Shown piece after piece: positions 17,028 through 24,578 of a DNA stretch of 59,749 nucleotides. The number at the start of each line of letters is the position of its first letter. The stretch's first letter is position 1. This DNA comes from Carboxylicivirga marina. Its GTDB lineage: Bacteria; Bacteroidota; Bacteroidia; Bacteroidales; Marinilabiliaceae. The position numbers were made by a program, and so were the translations under genes. The notes beneath the pieces are model-generated. The model was given only the letters and a program-made list of their open reading frames with translations, had not been told where the DNA came from and searched no databases. Location: the NCBI RefSeq assembly GCF_016612505.1, contig NZ_JAENRR010000032.1, positions 1 to 59,749 on the forward strand, in the 5' to 3' direction.

Positions 17028-17097
17028 ACCTTTTTTTTTATGTACATTAGTACATGCGCTTTTTTAACGAAAAGCAATGAATTTAAAACCAATACCT

Positions 17098-17706
17098 ATG
17101 AAGTCGTTACTAATTGTTTCAGCATTGTTTTTTGCCTTAGCGCTGTGCAATGCTCAAGATAGCGAGAATCTGGCAAGGGTTCGGCAGGTAAACTTCGATC
17201 AGGGAGGTAAAGGAAATATTGTTTTTATGACCCAGATTGGTCAGGGTAACCAGATTGAGATTTCTCAAAAAGGAGAAGGTAATGTAGTTGTTGCATCTCA
17301 GATTGGTGATAATAATACTTTCAAATCTGAGCAGATTGGGAATAGGAATCGTATTCGACATAACTCATACTACAATGATAATGTTGTAAATATTCTTCAG
17401 GCAGGAGATCTAAACCTGGTTGAGAATGAAGATCTTTATGGAAGTGGTAAATTAACTGTGACCCAGAATGGAAATAAAAATGGTGTAATGAACAAGAGCT
17501 TTGGAAACAATGTTAATGTAAATGTTATGCAATTGGGCTCTGGTAATGAGGTTACAGGTTCATTTTACGGAACTGACAGAAGTGGAGGAACTGCTTCAGT
17601 AGTGCAGAATTCAAATAATAATAAATTAGATTTTAAAAAGTATAATAACAAAGATATTCAAATAAGCCAAAGGAATGGAGCAAGTGCTGCTGTGATTCAA
17701 TATTAA
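17098..17706 (+). CDS. Curlin-repeat protein, third paralog (CsgB-like minor subunit)
   Basis: 202 residues from the ATG at 17098, which opens a signal peptide (KSLLIVSALFFALALCNAQ); an upstream ATG at 17077 would only add seven residues before it. The mature part carries about fifteen degenerate strand units (VFMTQIGQGN, IEISQKGEGN, VVASQIGDNN, VNVMQLGSGN, AAVIQY at the end). They are more basic and more irregular than those of the 504-residue paralog. Size and divergence suit a nucleator or tip subunit; I cannot prove which of the three paralogs does this. csgE follows after 7 bases. Confidence 0.82.
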   Translation: MKSLLIVSALFFALALCNAQDSENLARVRQVNFDQGGKGNIVFMTQIGQGNQIEISQKGEGNVVVASQIGDNNTFKSEQIGNRNRIRHNSYYNDNVVNILQAGDLNLVENEDLYGSGKLTVTQNGNKNGVMNKSFGNNVNVNVMQLGSGNEVTGSFYGTDRSGGTASVVQNSNNNKLDFKKYNNKDIQISQRNGASAAVIQY

Positions 17707-17713
17707 TAATTAA

Positions 17714-18253
17714 ATGATAAAAGGTTTAGTATTTATTATTGTTGCAGCTTGTTCATTGTGCGGGCTTCTGGCTCAGCAAGTTTCAACAGATACTGTTGGA
17801 GCTAAAAGAGACAGTTTAAAAAAAGAGGTTCCGCAGGCTATATTGGATTTGGTTAAAGAATATGACCGACAAATTAAAGAACAAAAGCAGAAACAACAGA
17901 AACAGCTCATAGAGCCTCCAACACTTGAGATTGATGGAATTGTAATGGATGAAACAATGTCAAAATCTGGTCGGGAGTTTTATGAACTGTTTTTTTCATA
18001 TTGGAGAAAACCTGTTGGATATAAAAATTACTTTATAAAGATTAAAGAACGGCCCTTTAGGATGAATAATACGGTTATTGAAGTTTATTTGAAAGAACAA
18101 TTACTGTATCAACAGATGATGAGGCGTCGTTATGATGAGGTTGAAATGATGGCCAAACAGGCTGTTGGTGTCGTCGAGCAGCAAATAATCCGTGAGATTA
18201 TTGCGCAGCAAGCATTGATTCGTCAGCAGCAACAATTAAAGCAAAATAAATAA
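17714..18253 (+). CDS. csgE: Curli assembly factor CsgE
   Basis: A periplasmic gatekeeper for the CsgG channel, 179 residues, longer than the about 130 of E. coli. Signal peptide at the N-terminus (GLVFIIVAACSLCGLLAQQ), then a Lys/Gln-rich linker (about 40-60). The CsgE core follows: LEIDGIVMDETMSKSGREFYELFF, SYWRKPVGYKNYFIKIKERP, and FRMNNTVIEVYLKEQLLYQQ. The tail is Gln-rich (QQALIRQQQQLKQN). It lies between the third curlin gene and csgF, the usual order. Confidence 0.9.
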   Translation: MIKGLVFIIVAACSLCGLLAQQVSTDTVGAKRDSLKKEVPQAILDLVKEYDRQIKEQKQKQQKQLIEPPTLEIDGIVMDETMSKSGREFYELFFSYWRKPVGYKNYFIKIKERPFRMNNTVIEVYLKEQLLYQQMMRRRYDEVEMMAKQAVGVVEQQIIREIIAQQALIRQQQQLKQNK

Positions 18254-18270
18254 GCCTAACACTTTATATT

Positions 18271-18672
18271 ATGAAAACAGTACTCTTTTTATTCGTCGGA
18301 ATGTTGTATACTACAATGTGTAGTGCACAAGATTTTGTTTATAAACCAGTAAATCCTGCTTTTGGTGGAGATTCGTATAATTATTCATGGCTTCTGAGTC
18401 AGGCCGAATCTCAAAATAAATTCAAAGATCCAGATGCTCTTGATAATTCTGATCCATTAGCCTCTTTTCAGGAGGATTTAAATCGTCAGATTTTATATCA
18501 GTTAAGTCGCAAGTTGGTCGATAATCAATTTGGTGAAGGTGATTTGCAACCTGGTGTTTATGATGTGGGAGATTATCATATTCAGGTTAATGAAGGTGCT
18601 GATGGTGTAAATGTCTCCATCTTAGATATAGTAAATGGGGGGCAGACCAGTGTAACTGTTCCAAATCAATAG
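18271..18672 (+). CDS. csgF: Curli assembly factor CsgF
   Basis: A secreted partner of CsgG, about 133 residues. After a signal peptide ending CSAQ, the mature N-terminus FVYKPVNPAFGGDSYNYSW is the conserved CsgF segment that plugs into the CsgG barrel. LLSQAESQNKFKDP follows, as in other CsgF proteins. The C-terminal half (YDVGDYHIQVNEGADGVNV) resembles the usual beta-rich tail. csgG starts 20 bases downstream behind a strong AGGAGG ribosome site. Confidence 0.93.
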   Translation: MKTVLFLFVGMLYTTMCSAQDFVYKPVNPAFGGDSYNYSWLLSQAESQNKFKDPDALDNSDPLASFQEDLNRQILYQLSRKLVDNQFGEGDLQPGVYDVGDYHIQVNEGADGVNVSILDIVNGGQTSVTVPNQ

Positions 18673-18691
18673 AAATCAGAATTCAGGAGGC

Positions 18692-20086
18692 ATGAGATTT
18701 AATCTTTTTTATTTTGTGTTGATAATTGTTTGTCTTGGGGGATGCAGTCCAACAATTCATCAAACACATAAAACCGAACCCGCTCGATTGGGGGCAGAAA
18801 CGCCATTCCATTCTGAGTTAATGAATTTACCGCCGCCGCGAGATAAGTTGGTTGCAGCTGTATATAAGTTTAGAGATCAAACGGGACAATATAAGCCATC
18901 GGATTATGGTTCAAGTTGGTCGACAGCAGTAACGCAAGGGGCAACAACTATCTTAATCAGAGCCCTGGAAGAATCAGGCTGGTTTACTCCGTTAGAGCGA
19001 GAGAATCTTGGGAATCTTAGTGCAGAACGTCAGATTATTACAAATACCTTGGCAGCCTATGAAGGCAAGGGGCAAACGGCATTAAGTCCATTGTTATTTG
19101 CTGGTATAATCCTTGAGGGTGGGATAATCTCATATGAAACAAATGTAAGAACTGGAGGAGCAGGGCTTAGGTATTTTGGGACAGGTGCTTCAGGACAGTA
19201 TCGCGAAGATAGAGTTAGTATTTACCTGCGTGCTGTATCAACCAAAAATGGTGAAATACTTAAAACAGTTTATAGCACCAAATCTATTTTATCGCAAAAA
19301 ATTGACTTCTCTGTATTTAGATATGTGAAGTTTAAACGTCTGCTAGAGGCGGAAACAGGTGTTACCTATAATGAACCATCAGAGATGGCAGTTACAGAGG
19401 CTATCGAGAAAGCTGTGTATAGCTTGGTTGTAGAGGGGATAAAAGAAGGACTTTGGATGTCAAATGGTAATGTGGCACATATAGAAAGTGTTGTTAATGA
19501 TTATATTAATGAGAAAAATGAAAACCTTAGCATCGATCATTTAGGGCGACAACTAAACGATTCAAGAAGTATGGTAAGTGCTGGTATTATCAGTGGTGTT
19601 ACATATCCGGATTTAGATACGGAAGATGCCGGTGTAGGATTTAGTACTGGTGTCAATTTAAATATCAGGCTTTCACCAACAATATCATTCGATAATGAAT
19701 TTGTATATGGGCAAATGGATTCAAAGGTGATTGGTGATAATCAATATATTTCATATACACCATCGCTACGTTTTGATTTATTACCTAAGGAAAATATGTC
19801 TCCTTATATAAAGGTTGGCTATGGTATGCTGTCCAATGAATTAATGGCAGATGATTTAACTGTGAAAAATCGATTTACATACGTAGGTAGTGCAGTGGGG
19901 TTAGATTTTGTGTTGTCTAAGAGAGTAAAAATAGATATGTCAATTGCAAATAAGTTTTTTACATCTGATGATATAGACGGACAAAAACATGGTTCTTATA
20001 ATGATATGTCATGGGAAGGTAGAATTGGACTGAGCTACCAGTTTGGAAGTGGTTGGTTTAATAAAACACTGATAAAAAGAAAATAA
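18692..20086 (+). CDS. csgG: Curli secretion channel CsgG with extra C-terminal beta-barrel domain
   Basis: A lipoprotein that forms the outer-membrane curlin export pore. The signal peptide ends with a lipobox (IIVCLGGCSP). The CsgG domain (about 30-265) shows PPPRDKLVAAVYKFRDQTGQY, then SSWSTAVTQGATTILIRALEESGWF, EREN, and the membrane-hairpin and AVEKAV-type helices. At 464 residues it is nearly 190 longer than E. coli CsgG. The surplus (about 285-464) reads as a small porin-like barrel with alternating hydrophobic strands (VGFSTGVNLNIRLSPTISF, YIKVGYGML, GRIGLSYQFG). The start is set by an AGGAGG site six bases upstream. Confidence 0.92.
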   Translation: MRFNLFYFVLIIVCLGGCSPTIHQTHKTEPARLGAETPFHSELMNLPPPRDKLVAAVYKFRDQTGQYKPSDYGSSWSTAVTQGATTILIRALEESGWFTPLERENLGNLSAERQIITNTLAAYEGKGQTALSPLLFAGIILEGGIISYETNVRTGGAGLRYFGTGASGQYREDRVSIYLRAVSTKNGEILKTVYSTKSILSQKIDFSVFRYVKFKRLLEAETGVTYNEPSEMAVTEAIEKAVYSLVVEGIKEGLWMSNGNVAHIESVVNDYINEKNENLSIDHLGRQLNDSRSMVSAGIISGVTYPDLDTEDAGVGFSTGVNLNIRLSPTISFDNEFVYGQMDSKVIGDNQYISYTPSLRFDLLPKENMSPYIKVGYGMLSNELMADDLTVKNRFTYVGSAVGLDFVLSKRVKIDMSIANKFFTSDDIDGQKHGSYNDMSWEGRIGLSYQFGSGWFNKTLIKRK

Positions 20087-20089
20087 CAG

Positions 20090-21568
20090 ATGGCTAAGTA
20101 TTCTATATTATTAAGCGTAATTATTTTAACATTAGTTTATTCTTGCGAGGATACAATTGATGAAAAACATAATGGTACAATAACCGGGATAGTTGAGAGT
20201 AAAGTTACCGGTATGCCATTGGAAGGAGCTGTGATTAGTACTAATCCACCAAGTTTATCTGTCAAGACGAATGTAGAAGGTAAGTTTACTATTGGTGAAC
20301 TGGAAGAGGGCGATTATGTTGTGAGTGCTTCGAAACACGAATATGCCAATGGCTCCACAACGGTGAAGGTTATTGAGGATAAAGTAACTACTATCGTGAT
20401 ACAGTTAGAAGACGGAGATTTGGCTGCTAATACGGTTAAGTTTGCCGACCCATCACCTGTTCAAAGTCAGGAAGATGTTGGTGTTCCTGTAACATTCTCA
20501 TGGAATTATACTGGAGTGAGTGATTCAAGCGATATTGCATTTGAATTGAATGTGTATACAAACGAATCAGAAGGTCCGATAATTACAGAAACGGAGTTGA
20601 CTGATACTTTTTATGTTGCAGAAAATCTAAGTTATTCAAAAAAACACTTTTGGACACTTACAGCAAAAAAAAACGACGAGAAGGTTGGGCAGAGCGAACT
20701 ATGGAACTTTAATACTATAAGTAGTTCAAGCTTGCCCTATTTGTTTAGCAGTGTTAGCGATGCCAATATATATTTATCAGGTGAAAAAGAAGGTTCCAGG
20801 CATCGTTTGACGCAAGAAACTATATCAAATAATTTTCCTCGAGCTAATCCGGTGACTGACGAGGTTATTTATTCAGCCACCTATAATTCACAGAATTACA
20901 TTTATTTGGTTTATGGCGAAGAGCAAATTACAAAACGCGTTTCTCCTCTTCCTGTGGATGGTAACCACAATTCAGGGGCCGGTTTTTGTTGGTCTCCTAC
21001 TGGCGATCAGATTCTTTTCTGTCATTATGACAAATTGTACCGTATCAATAAAGACGGTAGCGGATTGTTTACTGTTTCGACTGCACCGGCAGGACGAAAC
21101 TACGTTTTTGTTGATTGGTCGGGGCAGTCCGGAAAATTAGTCGTACAATCAAGAGGTGTGAATATTTATGATAGTGAGATATACCTGATGAATCCAGATG
21201 GAAGTGATTTAACGATGATTGTTGATAATACTGATGGTAGAACTGAGAATCCTAACTTTAGCATCGATGGCAAATTGGTAGTTTATACACATGATAATGC
21301 CAATGTTAATGATCCTTATGGACGAATGTTTGATTCACGTATCTATACGTACGACATTGCATCAGCTACTATAACGGATATTTCAGGCACAAATAAGACA
21401 AATGGAACTAATGATTTACAACCTCGTTATTCTCCAGATGGTTCTAAAATTATTTTTGTAAATACATCTAACACAGGTACTGGTCAGAAAAATATATATG
21501 TAATGGATGCTGGTGGAGGAAGTCGTGAGTTGTATTTCGAAAATGCTGAAATGCCAGAATGGCGATAA
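20090..21568 (+). CDS. Lipoprotein with carboxypeptidase-like and beta-propeller domains, curli-linked
   Basis: 492 residues. Lipobox at LVYSCED, so probably anchored in the outer membrane. Residues about 25-105 form a carboxypeptidase-regulatory-like (CarbopepD_reg_2) beta-sandwich (GTITGIVESKVTGMPLEGAV, SVKTNVEGKFTIGELEEGDY). About 115-210 looks fibronectin-III-like (VTFSWNYTGVSDSSD, KHFWTLTAKKN). From about 230 the protein has TolB/PD40-type blades (GAGFCWSPTGDQILF, NPNFSIDGKLVVYT, QPRYSPDGSKIIFVN). It starts 3 bases after csgG, so it is very probably part of the curli system. Its exact role is unknown: surface adaptor or fibre anchor are guesses. Confidence 0.8.
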   Translation: MAKYSILLSVIILTLVYSCEDTIDEKHNGTITGIVESKVTGMPLEGAVISTNPPSLSVKTNVEGKFTIGELEEGDYVVSASKHEYANGSTTVKVIEDKVTTIVIQLEDGDLAANTVKFADPSPVQSQEDVGVPVTFSWNYTGVSDSSDIAFELNVYTNESEGPIITETELTDTFYVAENLSYSKKHFWTLTAKKNDEKVGQSELWNFNTISSSSLPYLFSSVSDANIYLSGEKEGSRHRLTQETISNNFPRANPVTDEVIYSATYNSQNYIYLVYGEEQITKRVSPLPVDGNHNSGAGFCWSPTGDQILFCHYDKLYRINKDGSGLFTVSTAPAGRNYVFVDWSGQSGKLVVQSRGVNIYDSEIYLMNPDGSDLTMIVDNTDGRTENPNFSIDGKLVVYTHDNANVNDPYGRMFDSRIYTYDIASATITDISGTNKTNGTNDLQPRYSPDGSKIIFVNTSNTGTGQKNIYVMDAGGGSRELYFENAEMPEWR

Positions 21569-21573
21569 CAGAG

Positions 21574-21828
21574 TTAATCAGAAATTAATCGATCCAGATC
21601 TTGTTTCTCAAATAGAGTGGGGTAATCATCCAGAAATTGCTCCATAACCACGCGCATAACAGCTTCTCGCATGAACTTAGATTTATTGCCAATTTTATAC
21701 CTTTTGCAATAGATACTCACCGCATCTTTCTCTTTGTCATTAAGTAAAAATGTAGCTCTATGCTTGCGTCGAAGTGCTTGTTCGCGAGAGATTACTTTTT
21801 GGTGGTCCTTTTTTGCTTTTTTTGCCAT
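21574..21828 (-). CDS. Small ribbon-helix-helix-like protein
   Basis: 84 residues, basic N-terminus (AKKAKKDHQKV), then RATFLLNDKEKDAVSIYCKR followed by KIGNKSKFMREAVMRVVMEQF. This resembles the strand-helix-helix pattern of Arc/MetJ-type DNA-binding proteins such as MobC-like accessory factors. The acidic C-terminus is short. ATG start at 21828. It is convergent with the curli lipoprotein gene, with only five bases between the two stops, so no free terminator separates them. DNA binding is inferred. Confidence 0.6.
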   Translation of the reverse strand: MAKKAKKDHQKVISREQALRRKHRATFLLNDKEKDAVSIYCKRYKIGNKSKFMREAVMRVVMEQFLDDYPTLFEKQDLDRLISD

Positions 21829-22016
21829 TAAGAATTTGTGATTACAGTTGCAAAAATAATAAAATTAGTCAATTGTACTCTGACAATAACTCGGTTAAAG
21901 AAGACAAAAGAGGATTATTTTCAATTAAGGAGTCAGATAAAATTGAAAGGATTACTAGATATATTAAAAATCCCTTATAAATTTGCCAAATATTAAAATG
22001 AAGAATTTATTAAGAA

Positions 22017-22727
22017 ATGGGACGCGCATTTGAATACAGAAAAGCCTCTAAGCTTAAGCGCTGGGGTACGATGGCAAAAACTTTTACGAAAATTGGCAAA
22101 CAGATAACCATGTGTGTGAAAGAAAGCGGACCAGATCCGTCGAGTAATTCACGATTGCGTGTGTTAATTCAAAATGCTAAAGCAGCCAACATGCCTAAGG
22201 ACAACGTTGAGCGTGCTATTAAAAAAGCATCAAGTAAAGATACAGCAGATTATAAGGAGGTAGTATACGAAGGATACGGGCCATTTGGTACAGCTTTTAT
22301 GGTTGAGACGGCAACAGATAATACAACTCGAACTGTGGCTAATGTTCGCTCATACTTTAATAAGTATGGTGGCTCTTTAGGAACGAGTGGTTGTGTTGAT
22401 TATATGTTTGAGCATAAATGCAACTTTAAAGTCGAATTGAAGGAAGGTCTTGACCTGGAAGAGTTGGAGCTTGAGTTGATCGACTTTGGTGTTCAGGAGA
22501 TCTTCGAGGATGATGGATTCATTATGATCTATGGTGATTTTGAAGGATTTGGTCCAATTCAAAAATATCTTGAAGATAATGATTTCAAAATTGAAAATGC
22601 AGAATTTGAGCGTATACCACAAGACTCTAAAGAGTTGAATGATGAGCAAATGGCTGAGATTGATAAGCTATTGGCTAAGTTTGAAGAAGACGATGATGTA
22701 ACGAATGTTTTTAATAATATTAAGTAG
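22017..22727 (+). CDS. yebC: YebC/TACO1 family protein
   Basis: 236 residues, the normal length. Begins MGRAFEYRKASKLKRW, continues with ITMCVKESGPDPSSNSRLR and NAKAANMPKDNVERAIKKAS, then VVYEGYGPFGTAFMVE, and NVRSYFNKYGGSLGTSGCVD. These are the conserved blocks of the family. Members were first described as transcription factors (PmpR) and more recently as helpers of ribosomes stalled on proline stretches. Monocistronic, closed by a hairpin at 22752. Confidence 0.95.
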   Translation: MGRAFEYRKASKLKRWGTMAKTFTKIGKQITMCVKESGPDPSSNSRLRVLIQNAKAANMPKDNVERAIKKASSKDTADYKEVVYEGYGPFGTAFMVETATDNTTRTVANVRSYFNKYGGSLGTSGCVDYMFEHKCNFKVELKEGLDLEELELELIDFGVQEIFEDDGFIMIYGDFEGFGPIQKYLEDNDFKIENAEFERIPQDSKELNDEQMAEIDKLLAKFEEDDDVTNVFNNIK

Positions 22728-22751
22728 TTACATTTTATATAAAAAATTGAG

Positions 22752-22785
22752 GCGGTAACCTGAACAATTCGGGTTACCGCTTTTT
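22752..22785 (+). terminator. Terminator after yebC
   Basis: GCGGTAACCTGAA pairs with TTCGGGTTACCGC (one G-T pair), 3-base loop CAA, then T5. Confidence 0.85.
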
Positions 22786-22904
22786 ATTTTAATGAGTTTT
22801 GTCAATTAATGCCTATATGGGATGAAAGCATGAGTTTTATTCTTGCTTATTGATGATTAGATATGTACTTTTCAAACAGAATTTTAAATAATAACTATAA
22901 TATC

Positions 22905-24272
22905 ATGCAAGATTTAAAACAATACATTGAGGATAACAAGCAACGCTTCTTAGACGAGCTGTTTGGGTTAATTCGTATTCCATCAATTAGCTCGAAGCCT
23001 GAGCATAAAGATGATATGTACAAATGTGCTGAGCACTGGAAGCAACTATTACTTGATGGTGGCGCCGACAAGGCTGTTATAATGGAAACAGAAGGTAATC
23101 CTGTTGTTTACGGAGAGAAAATTCTGGATCCATCATACAAGACTGTTTTGGTATATGCTCACTATGATGTTCAGCCAGCTGAGCCATTGGAATTGTGGAA
23201 GTCACCTCCTTTTGAGCCTGAAGTACGCGATGGTAAAATCTATGCTCGAGGTGCTGACGATGATAAAGGGCAAGGGTTTATGCATACAAAAGCATTTGAA
23301 TACCTTGTCAAAACTAACCAGCTTAAATGTAACGTTAAATTTTTAATCGAAGGAGAAGAAGAAGTTGGCTCGCCTAGTTTACCTAAGTTCTGTGAAGACA
23401 ATAAGGAGTTATTAAAGTCTGATGTGATTGTAGTATCAGATACGGGTATGATTGCTCCTGATGTTCCTACTATAACAACCGGGTTACGAGGTTTGTGTTA
23501 TTGGGAAGTGGAAGTAACAGGACCTAACCGTGATCTTCACTCGGGATTATTTGGCGGTGCGGTTGCCAATCCAATTAATGTACTGGCTAAGATGATTACG
23601 CAAATGGTGGATAAAGATGGGCATATTACTGTTCCAGGATTCTACAACGATGTGGTTGAAGTGTCGGACGATGAGCGTGCAATGATGGCAAAGGCTCCAT
23701 TTAGCGAAGATGAATATAAAAAGGCTCTTGATGTTGAAGAGTTAGCCGGAGAGAAAGGGTTTAGCACCAATGAGCGTACAGGTATTCGCCCATCGTTTGA
23801 TGTATGTGGAATTTGGGGTGGATATACTGGCGAAGGTGCAAAGACAGTATTGCCATCAAAGGCATATGCTAAGATTTCATCTCGTTTAGTGCCCGATCAG
23901 GATCATACCAAAATTGCTGAGTTATTCTGCAAGCATTTTGAATCTATTGCACCAAAGAGTGTTAATGTGAAAGTGAAACACTTACATGGTGGTCAGGCAT
24001 ATGGTTGTCCAATTGATTTGCCAGCGTACCAGGCTGCCGAAAAAGCATGTGAAACAGTATATGGCCAGCGTCCGGTGCCTGTACGCAGTGGTGGTTCTAT
24101 TCCTATTATATCTGATTTTGAAAGAATCTTAGGTGTTAAGTCTGTCCTAATGGGCTTTGGATTGGAAGCAGATGCGATTCATTCACCAAATGAAAATTAT
24201 CCATTAGAGCAGTTCTACAATGGTATTAACACGATACCTTATTTCTTCAAATATTATTCAGAAATGAAATAG
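22905..24272 (+). CDS. M20 family dipeptidase
   Basis: A cytoplasmic zinc peptidase of the CNDP/PepV group, 455 residues. Metal and catalytic motifs are present in order: VYAHYDVQPAEP, YARGADDDKGQG, IEGEEEVGSPSL, VSDTG, DLHSGLFGGAVANP in the lid domain, and a C-terminal IISDFE with DAIHSPNENYP. I choose the ATG at 22905 (MQDLKQYIEDNK, the common family start). The ATG at 22863 would add 14 uncharacteristic residues. Monocistronic. Confidence 0.93.
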   Translation: MQDLKQYIEDNKQRFLDELFGLIRIPSISSKPEHKDDMYKCAEHWKQLLLDGGADKAVIMETEGNPVVYGEKILDPSYKTVLVYAHYDVQPAEPLELWKSPPFEPEVRDGKIYARGADDDKGQGFMHTKAFEYLVKTNQLKCNVKFLIEGEEEVGSPSLPKFCEDNKELLKSDVIVVSDTGMIAPDVPTITTGLRGLCYWEVEVTGPNRDLHSGLFGGAVANPINVLAKMITQMVDKDGHITVPGFYNDVVEVSDDERAMMAKAPFSEDEYKKALDVEELAGEKGFSTNERTGIRPSFDVCGIWGGYTGEGAKTVLPSKAYAKISSRLVPDQDHTKIAELFCKHFESIAPKSVNVKVKHLHGGQAYGCPIDLPAYQAAEKACETVYGQRPVPVRSGGSIPIISDFERILGVKSVLMGFGLEADAIHSPNENYPLEQFYNGINTIPYFFKYYSEMK

Positions 24273-24335
24273 TGAAGGTTGAGTTTATGGGGGTATTTAT
24301 TAATGACCCTTTGTAAATATCATATAATTATTCTT

Positions 24336-24370
24336 AAAAGCTACCCTGGTGAAATTGGGGTAGCTTTTTT
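24336..24370 (+). terminator. Terminator after the dipeptidase gene
   Basis: AAAAGCTACCC/GGGTAGCTTTT, perfect 11-base stem with an 11-base loop and a T-tract. Confidence 0.85.
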
Positions 24371-24539
24371 TATGGCCTGTTTTAATGTTTTATTTGTGGG
24401 GTTGAATAAAATGGGGTGAATGTTCGATAAAAAATATAAAATATCACTAAAAGCCATCAAAAAACGACTGTTTGTCAATAAAAAGTGAAATAATATTCAT
24501 TTTTAGTACTAAAAGTGATGGTGGATGTTTAAAAAAGTA

Positions 24540-24547
24540 TATTTTTG
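24540..24547 (+). promoter_or_regulatory. -7 box of glnN
   Basis: TATTTTTG followed by C matches TAnnTTTG, 31 bases before the ATG. The rest of the 24371-24539 spacer is AT-rich and shows no other element I can name. Confidence 0.55.
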
Positions 24548-24578
24548 CTCCTGCTAACTCGATAAAAAATTAAACACT

